A stretch of DNA of 64,000 bases from Solirubrobacter taibaiensis (GCA_027587225.1 JAPDDQ010000033.1:27138-91137); one strand, 5' to 3'; counted from the stretch's first letter, positions 7,078 through 16,206 are shown. Notes: generated by a model from the letters alone, not told the origin. Program-made: numbers and translations.

Positions 7078-10065
7078 CTACGGCTGAGTGGTGCTCAGCG
7101 TGAAGGTCAGGGTCTTGCTGTAGGAGCCCGTGCGCAGTGCCTCGTTGGCACCGATGGACTGGCTGAAGTCGACCGCGACGGTCTCGTTGGAGGTCGGGGC
7201 GGTCCAGGACTTCAGCGGTGTCGGCGCCGCCGACCCACCGACGTTGGCGAGCGCGGTCGGGGCCACGCGCGCCTGCAGCGGGTTGGCGAGCGAGAACGTT
7301 CCGTTCACGAGCCGGCCGGTGGCCGTCGTGCTCTGGTCGGAGACGCTCAGCAGCGCGTCACCGGCCGTGGAGATCACGTTGGCCATCGTCGACGCGGTGT
7401 ACGTCCGGGCGACGCCCGGCACGAACGCGGCGAAGCTCGCCTGGCCGATCGTCAGCGACAGCGTGGCCGGCACCGTGCCGCCCACATTGCCTGGCGTCTG
7501 GGTCTGCCCGAGGACCTGGGACTTCACGGCTGTCATGTTGCCCTTGAAGTCGTGGGCGATCCACTTCACCGTCACGCCCGGAGCCGCGACGATCGGGAGC
7601 GGCAGCGCGCGAGCGCGCGGCGGCTTGTACTCGGTCGACGCGGTGGTCGGCGTCGAGCCGTCCAGCGTGTAGTAGATCGAAGACGCCTCGTTGCTCTTGA
7701 AGCGCACCTCGTACGTGCCCTTGCCCTCGGAGGCGACGACGGTGTCGACGACCGGCGGTGCCGTGTCGTTGGCGTAGTCGAGCGCCGACTGCATGAGGCC
7801 GTAGTTGCCGCTGGAGAACTCCATCGCCTCGTGGAAGCCCTCGTTGTCGAGGCAGTCGTTCGTCGAGTCGCCGAACGGCGGCTGCTGGCCGGCGCCACAG
7901 GTCCGCTCGACGCCCGTCACCGGGTCGACGTAGTAGTTGGTGTCACCGATCTCGAAGTCGTAACCGATGATCCCGAGCGTGTAGTACGCCTCGTCCGCGG
8001 AGTTGCCCGCGGCCGAGTAGAGCACGTCGATCACGGGGCCGGTCCGCTGCGGGCGGATCGCCAGGCCACGGTGCGACTTGATGCCGTCGAGCACATGCTT
8101 GGCGGCCTGGTCGAAGAAGTTCAGCGTGCCGTAGGGCGGGTACGGCAGCGGCACCCGGCCCGGTGTGTAGGAACCGGGCGGCCACATGAAGTAGCCACCG
8201 GACGAGTGGATGTTGTTCGAGAACTTGACGTTGCGGAACGTGTTCTGGACCCACACCTCGTTCCTCGTCTCGGGCTCGGAGAGCTCGAACAGGCCGGCGG
8301 TGTTGCCGCCCGAGCAGCCGGTGCTGGCGCCCTGGAAGCCGTCGAAGATCGAGCCGACGCTGAAGTTGCGGTTGATGTTGATGCCGTAGTTGTTGCGGTT
8401 GGCCGGGTCGCCGAGGTTCTCGGTGGACGCGGGGTCGTAGCAGTAGGGGGCCATGTTGGTGCGGCGCGGCGAGTCGTAGATCGAGTGGTTCACGCCGTCG
8501 CTGTTGATCTGCGGGACGATGAAGATCTCCAGGCCGTCGACGAGTGCCGTGGTCTGGGGGTCGGTCCCGTAGTTGCGCACGAGGCGCTCAGCGGTCTCGA
8601 GGCAGACGCCCGAGGTCGCGATCTCGCCCGCGTGCTCCTGGCAGTAGAGGTACACGCCGACCTTGGACACGCCGTCGCGCACCTTGCCGATGCGCAGCAC
8701 GTACTGGGTCTGCGGGCCGCGCGGGACCGTCGACGGGGCGCGCAGCAGGTCGCTCAGCGGTGACGCGATGCTCGGCTCGACGACGCCCGTCCCGGCGGTG
8801 GCGGACGTGCGGTACTTGGTCGCACGCACGACCGCCGACGCCTGCGGGTGGGCGTTGATCGCGGCGATCACGTCGTTCGCCGTGCTGGTGACGGCGCCGG
8901 TGGCGTTGGTCGCGGGCATCACGCGGAGCGCGTTGCCCGTGAGCGTGACCGAGAGCGCCTGGTTGTTGGCCGTCGGCGGGACGATCTGCGCCGTCAGCGA
9001 GTTGCCGCCGAGGTGGCCCATCATCTTCGAAGTGAGCACGACCGTGCGCGGGATCTGCGCCGCGGCGGGCGTCGAGCCGGCGACGGGCAGGTTGCCGGCG
9101 TCCAAGCGCACGTACGGCGTGGTCGCGTTCGGGGCGCTGGTGTTGGTGTTGACGTAGCCGAGCATCGTCGCGGCGGGGCGCTGGTACCCGTGCGTCTTGT
9201 TCGGCAGCTCGGTGAGCGTCGTGATGTTCGGGTACTGGGTCGCGATGTCCTTGATCTTCTGGATCGCGTCCGGCGAGTCGTAGTAGCGGTTCACGAAGCC
9301 GGTCAGGAAACTCGCGGGAGGCTTCGGGGGATCCTTGGCGATCCACTCCTTCGTGGCCAGCGTGTCGACGTCGCCGTTGTTGGACGAGACCTTCACCGAG
9401 GCGGGCGTGGGCTTGCTGTCGCCCTTGTTGCCGTAGCGGATCAGGGCCCAGTGGTACTGGTAGTAGTCCGGGTTGACGTCGGTGTCGGTGTAGTCGTCCA
9501 GCGGGCCGCCGCCCAAGCGGTTGCCGGCGGCGTCGTAGAACTCGGCCATCAGCGTCGGGCCGTTGTAGATGTTGCCGTTGGCGCCGGTGTAGGTCACGCC
9601 GTCCGCGTTGGCCTCGATCGAGATGAACTTGCCGACGTTGTTCTCGTAGTACTCGGCCCGCTGCACGCGGACGGAACCCGGCACGGCGCTGGCGCCGGCC
9701 TTGCCGGCCTTGTTGACGCGCAGGGCCTGCTTGGCGTCGATCTCGGCCTGCTTCACACGCAGGCTCTCCGCGCGGATGGCCGCGAAATTCTCCTTGCTGT
9801 GGACGACGCCGACGTTCTCGAACCCGTGTGCGCGGGCGATCGCGAGCTCCTCGTCGTTGACCCACGCGCTGACGATCTTGTCGTCGCCGTGGCCGTCGTC
9901 GACGCTGTGATCCATCGCGAACCCGAGACGTTCGAAGTCGTCGTACTGCGCGCTGTTGTCCAGCCTGAATTTCAGCAGCGCCTGGGCGTCGTCGTCCGCC
10001 AACGCCGCCGTTGGTGACACCAGCATCGCGGCCGCGATCGCGGCTGCGCCCATCCAAGTCCTCAT
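7078..10065 (-). CDS. Secreted M14-family zinc carboxypeptidase with C-terminal beta-rich domain
   Basis: 995 residues from the ATG at 10065, chosen because a strong AAGGAGG site lies just upstream and a Sec signal peptide (ending AALADDD) follows at once. The N-terminal third has no clear family. The M14 domain occupies roughly residues 440-770: zinc ligands in QEHAGE, substrate-binding region YGININRNF, third zinc His in NNIHSSGGYF and catalytic Glu in GYDFEIGD. Next comes a chitobiase/FN3-like module (YTLDGSTPT). The last 134 residues (7078-7482) form a Thr/Ser-rich domain that is almost the same as the C-terminus of the tannase-like protein at 42961-44958. The enzyme should trim C-terminal amino acids outside the cell. 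Confidence 0.93.
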   Translation of the reverse strand: MRTWMGAAAIAAAMLVSPTAALADDDAQALLKFRLDNSAQYDDFERLGFAMDHSVDDGHGDDKIVSAWVNDEELAIARAHGFENVGVVHSKENFAAIRAESLRVKQAEIDAKQALRVNKAGKAGASAVPGSVRVQRAEYYENNVGKFISIEANADGVTYTGANGNIYNGPTLMAEFYDAAGNRLGGGPLDDYTDTDVNPDYYQYHWALIRYGNKGDSKPTPASVKVSSNNGDVDTLATKEWIAKDPPKPPASFLTGFVNRYYDSPDAIQKIKDIATQYPNITTLTELPNKTHGYQRPAATMLGYVNTNTSAPNATTPYVRLDAGNLPVAGSTPAAAQIPRTVVLTSKMMGHLGGNSLTAQIVPPTANNQALSVTLTGNALRVMPATNATGAVTSTANDVIAAINAHPQASAVVRATKYRTSATAGTGVVEPSIASPLSDLLRAPSTVPRGPQTQYVLRIGKVRDGVSKVGVYLYCQEHAGEIATSGVCLETAERLVRNYGTDPQTTALVDGLEIFIVPQINSDGVNHSIYDSPRRTNMAPYCYDPASTENLGDPANRNNYGININRNFSVGSIFDGFQGASTGCSGGNTAGLFELSEPETRNEVWVQNTFRNVKFSNNIHSSGGYFMWPPGSYTPGRVPLPYPPYGTLNFFDQAAKHVLDGIKSHRGLAIRPQRTGPVIDVLYSAAGNSADEAYYTLGIIGYDFEIGDTNYYVDPVTGVERTCGAGQQPPFGDSTNDCLDNEGFHEAMEFSSGNYGLMQSALDYANDTAPPVVDTVVASEGKGTYEVRFKSNEASSIYYTLDGSTPTTASTEYKPPRARALPLPIVAAPGVTVKWIAHDFKGNMTAVKSQVLGQTQTPGNVGGTVPATLSLTIGQASFAAFVPGVARTYTASTMANVISTAGDALLSVSDQSTTATGRLVNGTFSLANPLQARVAPTALANVGGSAAPTPLKSWTAPTSNETVAVDFSQSIGANEALRTGSYSKTLTFTLSTTQP

Positions 10066-10170
10066 CGAGAACCCCTCCTTTGGACAGAACACTGACCCTC
10101 TCAGATGATTCTCGCGCACTCCTCACGAGTTCGGCAAGCCGCCCGGCGTTGATCCGTGTCCACGGCTCGT

Positions 10171-10183
10171 TACTGTCGCGTCC
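10171..10183 (+). promoter_or_regulatory. Probable -10 element of a leaderless sulP mRNA
   Basis: TACTGT (10171-10176) matches TANNNT and ends seven bases before the GTG start at 10184, the spacing expected for leaderless transcripts in actinobacteria. No Shine-Dalgarno sequence is seen. Confidence 0.45.
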
Positions 10184-11893
10184 GTGGAACGCGCTACTGG
10201 GCTCGCGCGCTGGGTGCCGGGCGTTGTGCTGCTGCGAGGCCGCCGCGGTGCGGACCTACACCGCGACGTCGTCGCGGGGGTGGTTCTCGCCGCGCTGCTC
10301 GTCCCTCAGGGGATGGCCTATGCGCAGCTCGCGGGCGTACCGCCGGTCACCGGCCTCTACGCGACGCTCATCCCGCTCGTCGTGTACTTCCTGTTAGGCC
10401 CGTCGCGGATCCTCGTCCTCGGACCCGACTCGGCGGTGTCGCCGCTCGTCGCGGCCGCGATCATCCCGCTGGCCGTGCCCGGCGATGCGTCGACACGAAT
10501 CGCGCTGGCCGGCATGCTGGCCATCCTGGTCGGCGCGATCATGCTCGCCGGTGGCATCGCGCGGTTCGGCTTTGTGACCGAGCTGCTGTCGATGCCGGTG
10601 CGCCTCGGCTACCTCATGGGCATTGCCGTGACGGTGGTGGTGGCGCAGCTCCCGAAGCTCTTCGGGTTCTCGATCGACACGGAGAGCTTCCTGCTGGGAG
10701 TGCACGACTTCGTGACGGGGCTCGACGAGACCAACCCGACCGCGCTCGCGATCGGAGCTGGCTCGCTCGCGGTGATCCTCGTCCTGCGGCAGGTGGCGCC
10801 GAGGATCCCGGGCGTCTTCCTTGCGGTCGTGGGCGCGACTGCGCTGGTGGCCGTGCTCGGGCTTGCGGACGAGGTGCCGGTCGTCGGCTCTGTCCCAGCC
10901 GGACTGCCGGCGTTGAACGTGCCCGATGTCGCTGTCGCCGACCTCACGGCGCTGCTTCCGGCGGCGGTCGGGATCGCCTTCGTCGCCTTCGCCGACACGA
11001 GCGTACTCTCGCGAAGCTACGCGGGCCGGCTTCGCCAGGAAGTCGATCAGAACCAGGAGCTCGGGGTGCTCGGCGTCGCGAACATCGCGACCGGGTTCTT
11101 CCAGGGGTTTCCCCTCTCGACCAGCAGCTCGCGCACGGCTGTCGCCGAGGACGTCGGTGCACGCAGTCAGATCACCGGGCTCGTCGGCGCCGGCATTCTG
11201 GCGGTGCTGCTGATCGTCGGGACCGGCCTCGTGCACGACCTCCCGCAGGCGACACTCGCGGCCATCGTGATCGTCGCGGTGGCCGGTCTCGTCGACATCG
11301 GGGCGGCTCGCCGCCTGTATCGCTGGCGCCGGTCGGAGTTCACGCTGGCGATGGTCTCGTTCGCGGGTGTTGCCGTGCTCGGGGTGCTCTGGGGGGTCGG
11401 CGTCGCGATCGCCCTGTCGCTGCTGAACTTCATCCGCCGCGCGTGGCGCCCGCACGACGCGGTCCTCGCCCGGGTCGACCAGCTCAAGGGCTACCACGAC
11501 ATCGAGCGCCACCCCGACGCACGTCCCATCCCGGGCCTCGTGCTGTACCGCTTCGACGCACCGCTCTTCTTCGCCAACGTCGACCACTTCCGCGAGCGCA
11601 TCCGATCACTTGCGCGCCCCGGCGAGGTCGGGTGGATCGTCGTGGCGGCCGAGCCGATCACCGATGTCGACGCGACGGCCGGGGAGACGCTGCAGGTGCT
11701 CAACGACGAGCTCGACGCCCTCGGCATCGAGCTGGCGTTTGCGGAGCTCAAGGACCCGGTGCGCGACCAGCTGCGCCGCTACGGCCTCGAGGACGCGATC
11801 GGCGCTGATCGGTTCTTCCCGACCCTGGGCGTGGCGGTGGCGGGCTACCTCGCCCACACCGGTGTCGAATGGGTCGACTGGGAGGACCGCTGA
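10184..11893 (+). CDS. SulP family anion transporter with STAS domain
   Basis: 569 residues. The membrane part (about 30-420) has the SulP signature near its start (LVPQGMAYAQLAGVPPVTGLYATL) and around 10-14 hydrophobic segments. A cytoplasmic STAS domain follows at about 440-560 (LVLYRFDAPLFFANVDHFRERI). SulP proteins move sulfate, bicarbonate or other anions by symport or exchange; the substrate here is not fixed by sequence. It is divergent from the carboxypeptidase and convergent with the TetR gene. The GTG start is supported by an appropriately spaced -10 element. Confidence 0.93.
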   Translation: MERATGLARWVPGVVLLRGRRGADLHRDVVAGVVLAALLVPQGMAYAQLAGVPPVTGLYATLIPLVVYFLLGPSRILVLGPDSAVSPLVAAAIIPLAVPGDASTRIALAGMLAILVGAIMLAGGIARFGFVTELLSMPVRLGYLMGIAVTVVVAQLPKLFGFSIDTESFLLGVHDFVTGLDETNPTALAIGAGSLAVILVLRQVAPRIPGVFLAVVGATALVAVLGLADEVPVVGSVPAGLPALNVPDVAVADLTALLPAAVGIAFVAFADTSVLSRSYAGRLRQEVDQNQELGVLGVANIATGFFQGFPLSTSSSRTAVAEDVGARSQITGLVGAGILAVLLIVGTGLVHDLPQATLAAIVIVAVAGLVDIGAARRLYRWRRSEFTLAMVSFAGVAVLGVLWGVGVAIALSLLNFIRRAWRPHDAVLARVDQLKGYHDIERHPDARPIPGLVLYRFDAPLFFANVDHFRERIRSLARPGEVGWIVVAAEPITDVDATAGETLQVLNDELDALGIELAFAELKDPVRDQLRRYGLEDAIGADRFFPTLGVAVAGYLAHTGVEWVDWEDR

Positions 11894-11945
11894 TCCGGCT
11901 CGATCGGCCGACCGCGGTGGTGTCAGACCGGCTCCGCAAGGAGTC

Positions 11946-12665
11946 TTACGTCGTCGACGGCGCCTGTGGTGTCTCGTTCGCGCCTGCGAACGGAGATGCA
12001 GCGACCTGACGGGCGCGCCAGGCGGCGATCTTGCGTCGCGCGGCGTCGTTGTCGGCAGCAAGATCGTCGAGGATCTGGGCGGCGAGTGAGGCGAAGGCCT
12101 GCTCGATGCGCATGCTGTGGGAGCTGAGCACGTGGCGCAGTTGCAGGCCGTCCATGACCGCCAGCAGCGTCCAGGCCACCTCTTCGGGGTCGAAGTCGGC
12201 GCGCAAGACCGCTTGTTGCTGAGCGTTGTGGAGGGCGTTGGTGACGAGGGCGTTCACGGTCCCGTATCGCTGGACCGCCCAGTCGTGAGCGGGGTGCTGC
12301 GTCGAGGTTGCCTCGGACATGACGACAGCGTTGAGCCGCGTGAGTTCCAGCTCGCGGGCCGCTCGTCGCATCAGTCCGACGAGGCCGGTGAGGAACCCGA
12401 GGTCCGGGTCTGCTTGGACGGCGTCCAGGAACTCCGCCCGGTGCTCGTCGTTGCGTCGCTCGATCACCGCGGCGAGCAGGAGCTCCTTGTTGGGGAAGTG
12501 CCGCAGGAGCCCGGATTGGCTGACTCCGGCGCGCGCGGCGATGGCGCCGAGCGTGCCGCCGCGGTAGCCGCTTGACGAGAACTCGACGAGGGCGGCCGCG
12601 AGCACGCGTTCGCGGGTCTGGCCGGCGTCGCGGAAGCGGCGTCGGGGACGGGGACGGGCGCTCAT
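11946..12665 (-). CDS. TetR-family regulator (paralogue 1)
   Basis: 239 residues. The TetR helix-turn-helix lies at about 18-65 (LAAALVEFSSSGYRGGTLGAIAARAGVSQSGLLRHFPNKELLLAA), followed by an all-helical ligand/dimer domain. It is a close paralogue of the protein at 14119: both begin MSARPRPRR and share SQSGLL.H.PNKELLLAA.IERRND.HRAE. The gene is divergent from the Tat-exported TIM-barrel gene, with an operator-like palindrome at 12716-12731 between them, so it probably represses that gene and itself. Ligand unknown. Confidence 0.9.
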   Translation of the reverse strand: MSARPRPRRRFRDAGQTRERVLAAALVEFSSSGYRGGTLGAIAARAGVSQSGLLRHFPNKELLLAAVIERRNDEHRAEFLDAVQADPDLGFLTGLVGLMRRAARELELTRLNAVVMSEATSTQHPAHDWAVQRYGTVNALVTNALHNAQQQAVLRADFDPEEVAWTLLAVMDGLQLRHVLSSHSMRIEQAFASLAAQILDDLAADNDAARRKIAAWRARQVAASPFAGANETPQAPSTT

Positions 12666-12715
12666 GCCTCTCTATGGTCGCGCACGCCGTTAGGTAAACA
12701 TCTCATAAATTTAGC

Positions 12716-12731
12716 GACCGGTTACTCGGTC
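12716..12731. promoter_or_regulatory. Operator-like palindrome for the TetR regulator
   Basis: GACCGGTTACTCGGTC: the outer five bases form a perfect inverted repeat and 6 of 8 positions pair overall. It sits in the divergent intergenic region between the TetR gene (start 12665) and the TIM-barrel gene (start 12800). An AAACAT (12696-12701) and its complement ATGTTT (12740-12745) flank it. Position and symmetry suit a TetR dimer site; this is inference. Confidence 0.45.
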
Positions 12732-12799
12732 TCAGACTTATGTTTGCGGAGGTCGAGGTTTCGGTCATCGGAGCCTCAAAAGCAGCGAGGAGACTTGAC

Positions 12800-13876
12800 G
12801 TGAGCGATCACGACAACGCGGTCACGCGGCGACGCCTGCTGGGCGCGGCCGGAGCGGCGGCGGGAACCGCAGCGACAGTCGGCGCCCTTGGGCCGTTCTC
12901 GGGCGTGGCGAGCGCCCACAAGACGGTTTGGGGCCCGCGTGGTGACCGGGATCAGGACTACGGCTTCGGCAAAGCCGGCGATATTCCGCTCAGCCGCATC
13001 GGCGTGCAGTCCTACACGGTGCGCGACCTGATGGCCGACAACGAGCTCAACCTCGAAGGCGCGTTCGAGGTGCTCGCTGACGCCGGCATCGCCCAGATCG
13101 AACTCGGCGGCGACTACGACGGCCGCACGCCGCAGGAGGTCCGCCGGATCGCCGAGAGCTTTGGCATGCGCATCGCCAGCAACCACTTCGGGCCGCGATC
13201 GATGGTCCAGAACACCTGGTTCGATCCCGCCGAGCGCCAGAAGATCTTCGCCGAGGCGCATGCCCTCGGGCTGGACTTCGTCGGCACCGGCCACTCCTAC
13301 ATCCAGCCGCGCACCGTCGAGGGCTACAAGGCGCTCGCCAAGGCGTTCAACGAGTGGGGCGCCGACGCACGTCGCAACGGCTTCAAGTACTTCTTCTTTC
13401 ACAACCACGACATCGAGTTCACGCTCGCCAACGGCAAGCCGATCTACGACATCCTGCTGCAGGAGACCGACCCCCGCCTCGTCAAGTTCGAGCTCGACCT
13501 CGGCTGGATCGAAGTGGCCGGCCAGAGCGCCTACGAGTACCTCAAGCGCTACCAGGACCGCTTCGCGGCCTTCCACGTCAAGGACATCGTGTGGGACCCC
13601 AACGGCTTCCGGGCCGCCGCCGTCGGCACCCTCAACGCCGGCAAGCGCTTCTCCTTCGCCGACGTCGGCAAGGGCGTCCTGGACTGGGAGAAGATCTTCT
13701 CCGCGCTGCGCGACCCGCGCGACTACTACTACTTCATCGAGCAGGACGACGCCGGCAACGACGAGACGCTCGACGAGACCTCACCCAAGCCGCGCAACCC
13801 CGCCGGCTCGGCCAACACCGTCTGGCGCGGGCGCAAGCACCTCGCGAACCTCGAGTTCAAGCGGCGTTGGTGGTAG
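12800..13876 (+). CDS. Tat-exported sugar phosphate isomerase/epimerase-like TIM-barrel protein
   Basis: 358 residues from the GTG at 12800, chosen because GAGGAG lies seven bases upstream and a twin-arginine signal follows (TRRRLLGAAGAAAG, then an Ala-rich stretch ending ASA). The mature part is a xylose-isomerase-like/AP-endonuclease-2 TIM barrel. Likely metal ligands lie in FFFHNHDIEF, KFELDLGW, AAFHVKD and FIEQDD. Enzymes of this fold isomerise or epimerise sugars and related polyols. The gene is followed four bases later by tatA. A cofactor- or metal-loaded enzyme folded in the cytoplasm would explain Tat use. The substrate is unknown. Confidence 0.88.
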   Translation: MSDHDNAVTRRRLLGAAGAAAGTAATVGALGPFSGVASAHKTVWGPRGDRDQDYGFGKAGDIPLSRIGVQSYTVRDLMADNELNLEGAFEVLADAGIAQIELGGDYDGRTPQEVRRIAESFGMRIASNHFGPRSMVQNTWFDPAERQKIFAEAHALGLDFVGTGHSYIQPRTVEGYKALAKAFNEWGADARRNGFKYFFFHNHDIEFTLANGKPIYDILLQETDPRLVKFELDLGWIEVAGQSAYEYLKRYQDRFAAFHVKDIVWDPNGFRAAAVGTLNAGKRFSFADVGKGVLDWEKIFSALRDPRDYYYFIEQDDAGNDETLDETSPKPRNPAGSANTVWRGRKHLANLEFKRRWW

Positions 13877-13880
13877 CGCG

Positions 13881-14081
13881 ATGCCGAACATCGGACCGAT
13901 GGAACTGGCGATCGTCCTCGTGGTCGCGCTGCTCATCCTCGGCCCGAAGCGCCTTCCGGCCGCGGGCCGGTCGCTCGGCCGCGGATTGCGCGAGTTCAAG
14001 GACTCGGTCACGGGGGTCGAGCGCGACCCCGCCCCGCTCGGTCTGACAGACGCCGGAGCCGAGGCCGATCGGAGCTCGTAG
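13881..14081 (+). CDS. tatA: TatA/TatE-family twin-arginine translocase subunit
   Basis: A 66-residue protein with the classic layout: a short N-terminus (MPNIGPMEL), one transmembrane helix (AIVLVVALLILGP), the KRLPAAGRSLGRGLREFK hinge and amphipathic helix, then an acidic tail. TatA oligomers form the protein-conducting part of the Tat system. The ATG is only four bases after the stop of the Tat-dependent TIM-barrel gene, and no tatC or tatB is nearby, so this looks like an extra TatA tied to one substrate. Confidence 0.88.
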   Translation: MPNIGPMELAIVLVVALLILGPKRLPAAGRSLGRGLREFKDSVTGVERDPAPLGLTDAGAEADRSS

Positions 14082-14118
14082 GGTTGCGGGGCCGGGATGG
14101 GTGCCACCATGTTGACCG

Positions 14119-14781
14119 GTGAGCGCCCGTCCCCGCCCTCGTCGCCAGCTCCGCAGTGCGGATGAGAGCCGGGCCAAGATCCTCGCCGCCGCCCTGGGCG
14201 AGTTCGCCGAACGTGGCTACCGCGGCGCGAGTCTGGGAGCCATCGCGACGCGTGCGGGCCTGAGCCAGTCCGGCCTGCTGCATCACTACCCCAATAAGGA
14301 ACTCCTGCTCGCCGCGCTCATCGAACGGCGCAACGACGACCATCGCGCCGAGTACGAGGCCGCCGTCCACGACGACCCCGACCTGGGGTTCCTGACTGGG
14401 ATGGTCCGCCTCATGAGCCGGGCCACGCGTGAGATCGAGCTCACGCGGCTGTTCACCGTCGTCGTCGCCGAGGCCACTTCACCCGATCACCCCGCTCACC
14501 GCTGGACGGTGGATCGCTACGACGTCGTGACCGCACTTGTGGCCGACGCGCTGGGACACGCTCGCGACCGCGGCTTGCTGCGCAAGGACTTCGACGTCCA
14601 TGCGACGGCATCGACACTGCTGGCCGCGATGGACGGGCTGCAGCTCCGCTATCTCCTCAACGAGAGCCCACTGCCCATCGACCGCGCCTTCGCCAACCTC
14701 GTCGGCCGCATCCTCGGAGACCTGACCGCCGACACGCCCGAGGCCGCAGCCAAGCTCAAGGCCTGGCGCGCCGGGCTCTGA
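14119..14781 (+). CDS. TetR-family regulator (paralogue 2)
   Basis: 220 residues, GTG start. The helix-turn-helix lies at about 18-65 (ILAAALGEFAERGYRGASLGAIATRAGLSQSGLLHHYPNKE). The N-terminal half is nearly the same as the TetR protein at 11946-12665, pointing to duplication around the TIM-barrel/tatA pair. A half-site GACCGGT (14114-14120) overlapping the start resembles the palindrome upstream of the TIM-barrel gene and could allow cross- or autoregulation. It follows tatA by 37 bases on the same strand. Confidence 0.9.
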   Translation: MSARPRPRRQLRSADESRAKILAAALGEFAERGYRGASLGAIATRAGLSQSGLLHHYPNKELLLAALIERRNDDHRAEYEAAVHDDPDLGFLTGMVRLMSRATREIELTRLFTVVVAEATSPDHPAHRWTVDRYDVVTALVADALGHARDRGLLRKDFDVHATASTLLAAMDGLQLRYLLNESPLPIDRAFANLVGRILGDLTADTPEAAAKLKAWRAGL

Positions 14782-14836
14782 GACATGTGCTCAACGCGTA
14801 CCTGCGACTGAACAACATCACGCCGCCCGCCGGGCC

Positions 14837-15709
14837 CTACTTGGTGCGCCGGTGCTTGGCGCCGAACACGCGCTCGAAGGCGGCGTCGACTTGCGCGCGG
14901 TCACGGATGACCGTCGCGGTCGGATGGGCGCCCTGGAGGGTCACCAGTTGGGCCGCGTCGGCGTCGTCGAGGACTTCGTAGGTCTCCCAGCGGATCGTGG
15001 AGGGGGCTTCGGTCGCGTCGCGGCCGGGGTCGCGGAGCTCGAGCGGCTTGCCGTCGTCGGCGGAGACCCAGACCTTCCAGACGGGTCGGCCGGCATCGGC
15101 CTTGAGGGAGATCTCCCAGGCATCGTGGCCGTTGTGGCGCTCGCGGCCGGTGACCGTGAGGAACTGCTCCTCGAGGCCGTACCGGACCTTCTTGACGACG
15201 GCGTCGCCGACGATCGACTCGACCGGGTTGTCCTTGGACGCGGGTTCGGCTTCCTGATAGATCGTGTTGGTCGTCGGGTCATACAGCCCGTCGCTCGCGG
15301 TCTCGTAGCGGATCGGGCCGTCCAGGACCTCGCGGTTGGAGGCCGGTGTGTCCGCGTCCTGCCAGCTCTCGCGCGTCGTCGTGCGCCCGTCCTGGGTCTC
15401 GACGCTGCGGACGTGCAGGACCGTTCCCTCCGGCGGGCTGAACCAGCGCAGCGCCTGCTCGATCGCGACGGCTGAGGAGGGGCCGCCGAGGTCGCCGGGG
15501 CCACCGGCGAACATCACGGCCGCGGCGGCGGCGAGCGTAACGCCCGCCGTCGCCACCGGGACGACGACACGGCGGCCGGCGGTACGACGACGCTCGAGCG
15601 GGAGCTGCTGGATGTGCGCCAGCAGCTCCGCGTCGAACGCGTCGGCGTCGATGTCGGCGGTGTCGGGGCGGCTCGCCCGCAGACGGCTCTCGATCACATC
15701 GTTTCCCAT
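14837..15709 (-). CDS. Membrane-anchored anti-sigma-factor-like protein
   Basis: 290 residues from the ATG at 15709, which overlaps the end of the sigma factor gene by 16 bases. Residues 1-45 are cytoplasmic and acidic (a possible sigma-binding helix), about 47-69 form one transmembrane helix, and the rest is extracellular. The outer part has a LolA/RsiW-C-terminal-like beta pattern (VLHVRSVETQ, WEISLKADAGRPVWKVWVSADDGKPLEL). The zinc motif HxxxCxxC of ZAS anti-sigma factors is absent. Position and topology support a sigma regulator; direct homology was not shown. Confidence 0.75.
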   Translation of the reverse strand: MGNDVIESRLRASRPDTADIDADAFDAELLAHIQQLPLERRRTAGRRVVVPVATAGVTLAAAAAVMFAGGPGDLGGPSSAVAIEQALRWFSPPEGTVLHVRSVETQDGRTTTRESWQDADTPASNREVLDGPIRYETASDGLYDPTTNTIYQEAEPASKDNPVESIVGDAVVKKVRYGLEEQFLTVTGRERHNGHDAWEISLKADAGRPVWKVWVSADDGKPLELRDPGRDATEAPSTIRWETYEVLDDADAAQLVTLQGAHPTATVIRDRAQVDAAFERVFGAKHRRTK

Positions 15710-16206
15710 CGGGGTTGCTCCTTGCTCGCAGTGGGGGTGAGGGCGGCGCGCAGGCGCCGGCGGGCGCGCGCCGAGCGCATCCGGAACGCGGCCGGCGTGA
15801 TGCCGAGCGCGCGGGCGGCGTCCGTGCTGGAGAGGTCGAACCATGCGGTCAGCACGACGGCCTCTCGATCCAGGGGCGAGAGCGACAGCAGCGCGTCGCG
15901 CAGTTCGCCGTCGTCGACGCGGTCGGCCGGGTCGATGCCCGCCGCTTTGGGTTGCAGGTCCAGCAGCGCGTGCAGCGCACCGGCGCGACGGCCGCTGCGC
16001 CGCGTGTTGGCCAGAACGCGACGCGTGACGCCGATCAGCCAGCCCAGCTCGGCACCGCGCGGGATCTCACGCTGCTTGCGCCAGGCGATCGCGTAGGCCT
16101 CTGCGACGGCGTCGTCGGCGTCCTCGCGGGACGCCATCGATCGGGCGTAGGCCAGCACCCGTGGATAGGTCGTCCGGTAGAGGTCTTCGAAGTCCACGCT
16201 GGGCAA
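15694..16206 (-). CDS. ECF RNA polymerase sigma factor
   Basis: 170 residues. Sigma region 2 is at about 5-70 (DLYRTTYPRVLAYARSMAS.EDADDAVAEAYAIAWR) and region 4 at about 108-158 (LSPLDREAVVLTAWFDLSSTDAARALGITPAAFRMRSARARRRL). ECF sigma factors direct RNA polymerase to stress or envelope promoters and are held by a co-encoded anti-sigma factor, here the downstream overlapping membrane protein. The start is TTG at 16206 or GTG at 16197. Confidence 0.92.
   Translation of the reverse strand: MPSVDFEDLYRTTYPRVLAYARSMASREDADDAVAEAYAIAWRKQREIPRGAELGWLIGVTRRVLANTRRSGRRAGALHALLDLQPKAAGIDPADRVDDGELRDALLSLSPLDREAVVLTAWFDLSSTDAARALGITPAAFRMRSARARRRLRAALTPTASKEQPRWETM

Noticed and set aside
8588..10017. 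Long open frames over the N-terminal half of the M14 gene on both strands
   Set aside because: No domain features and unlikely composition; shadows of the carboxypeptidase gene.
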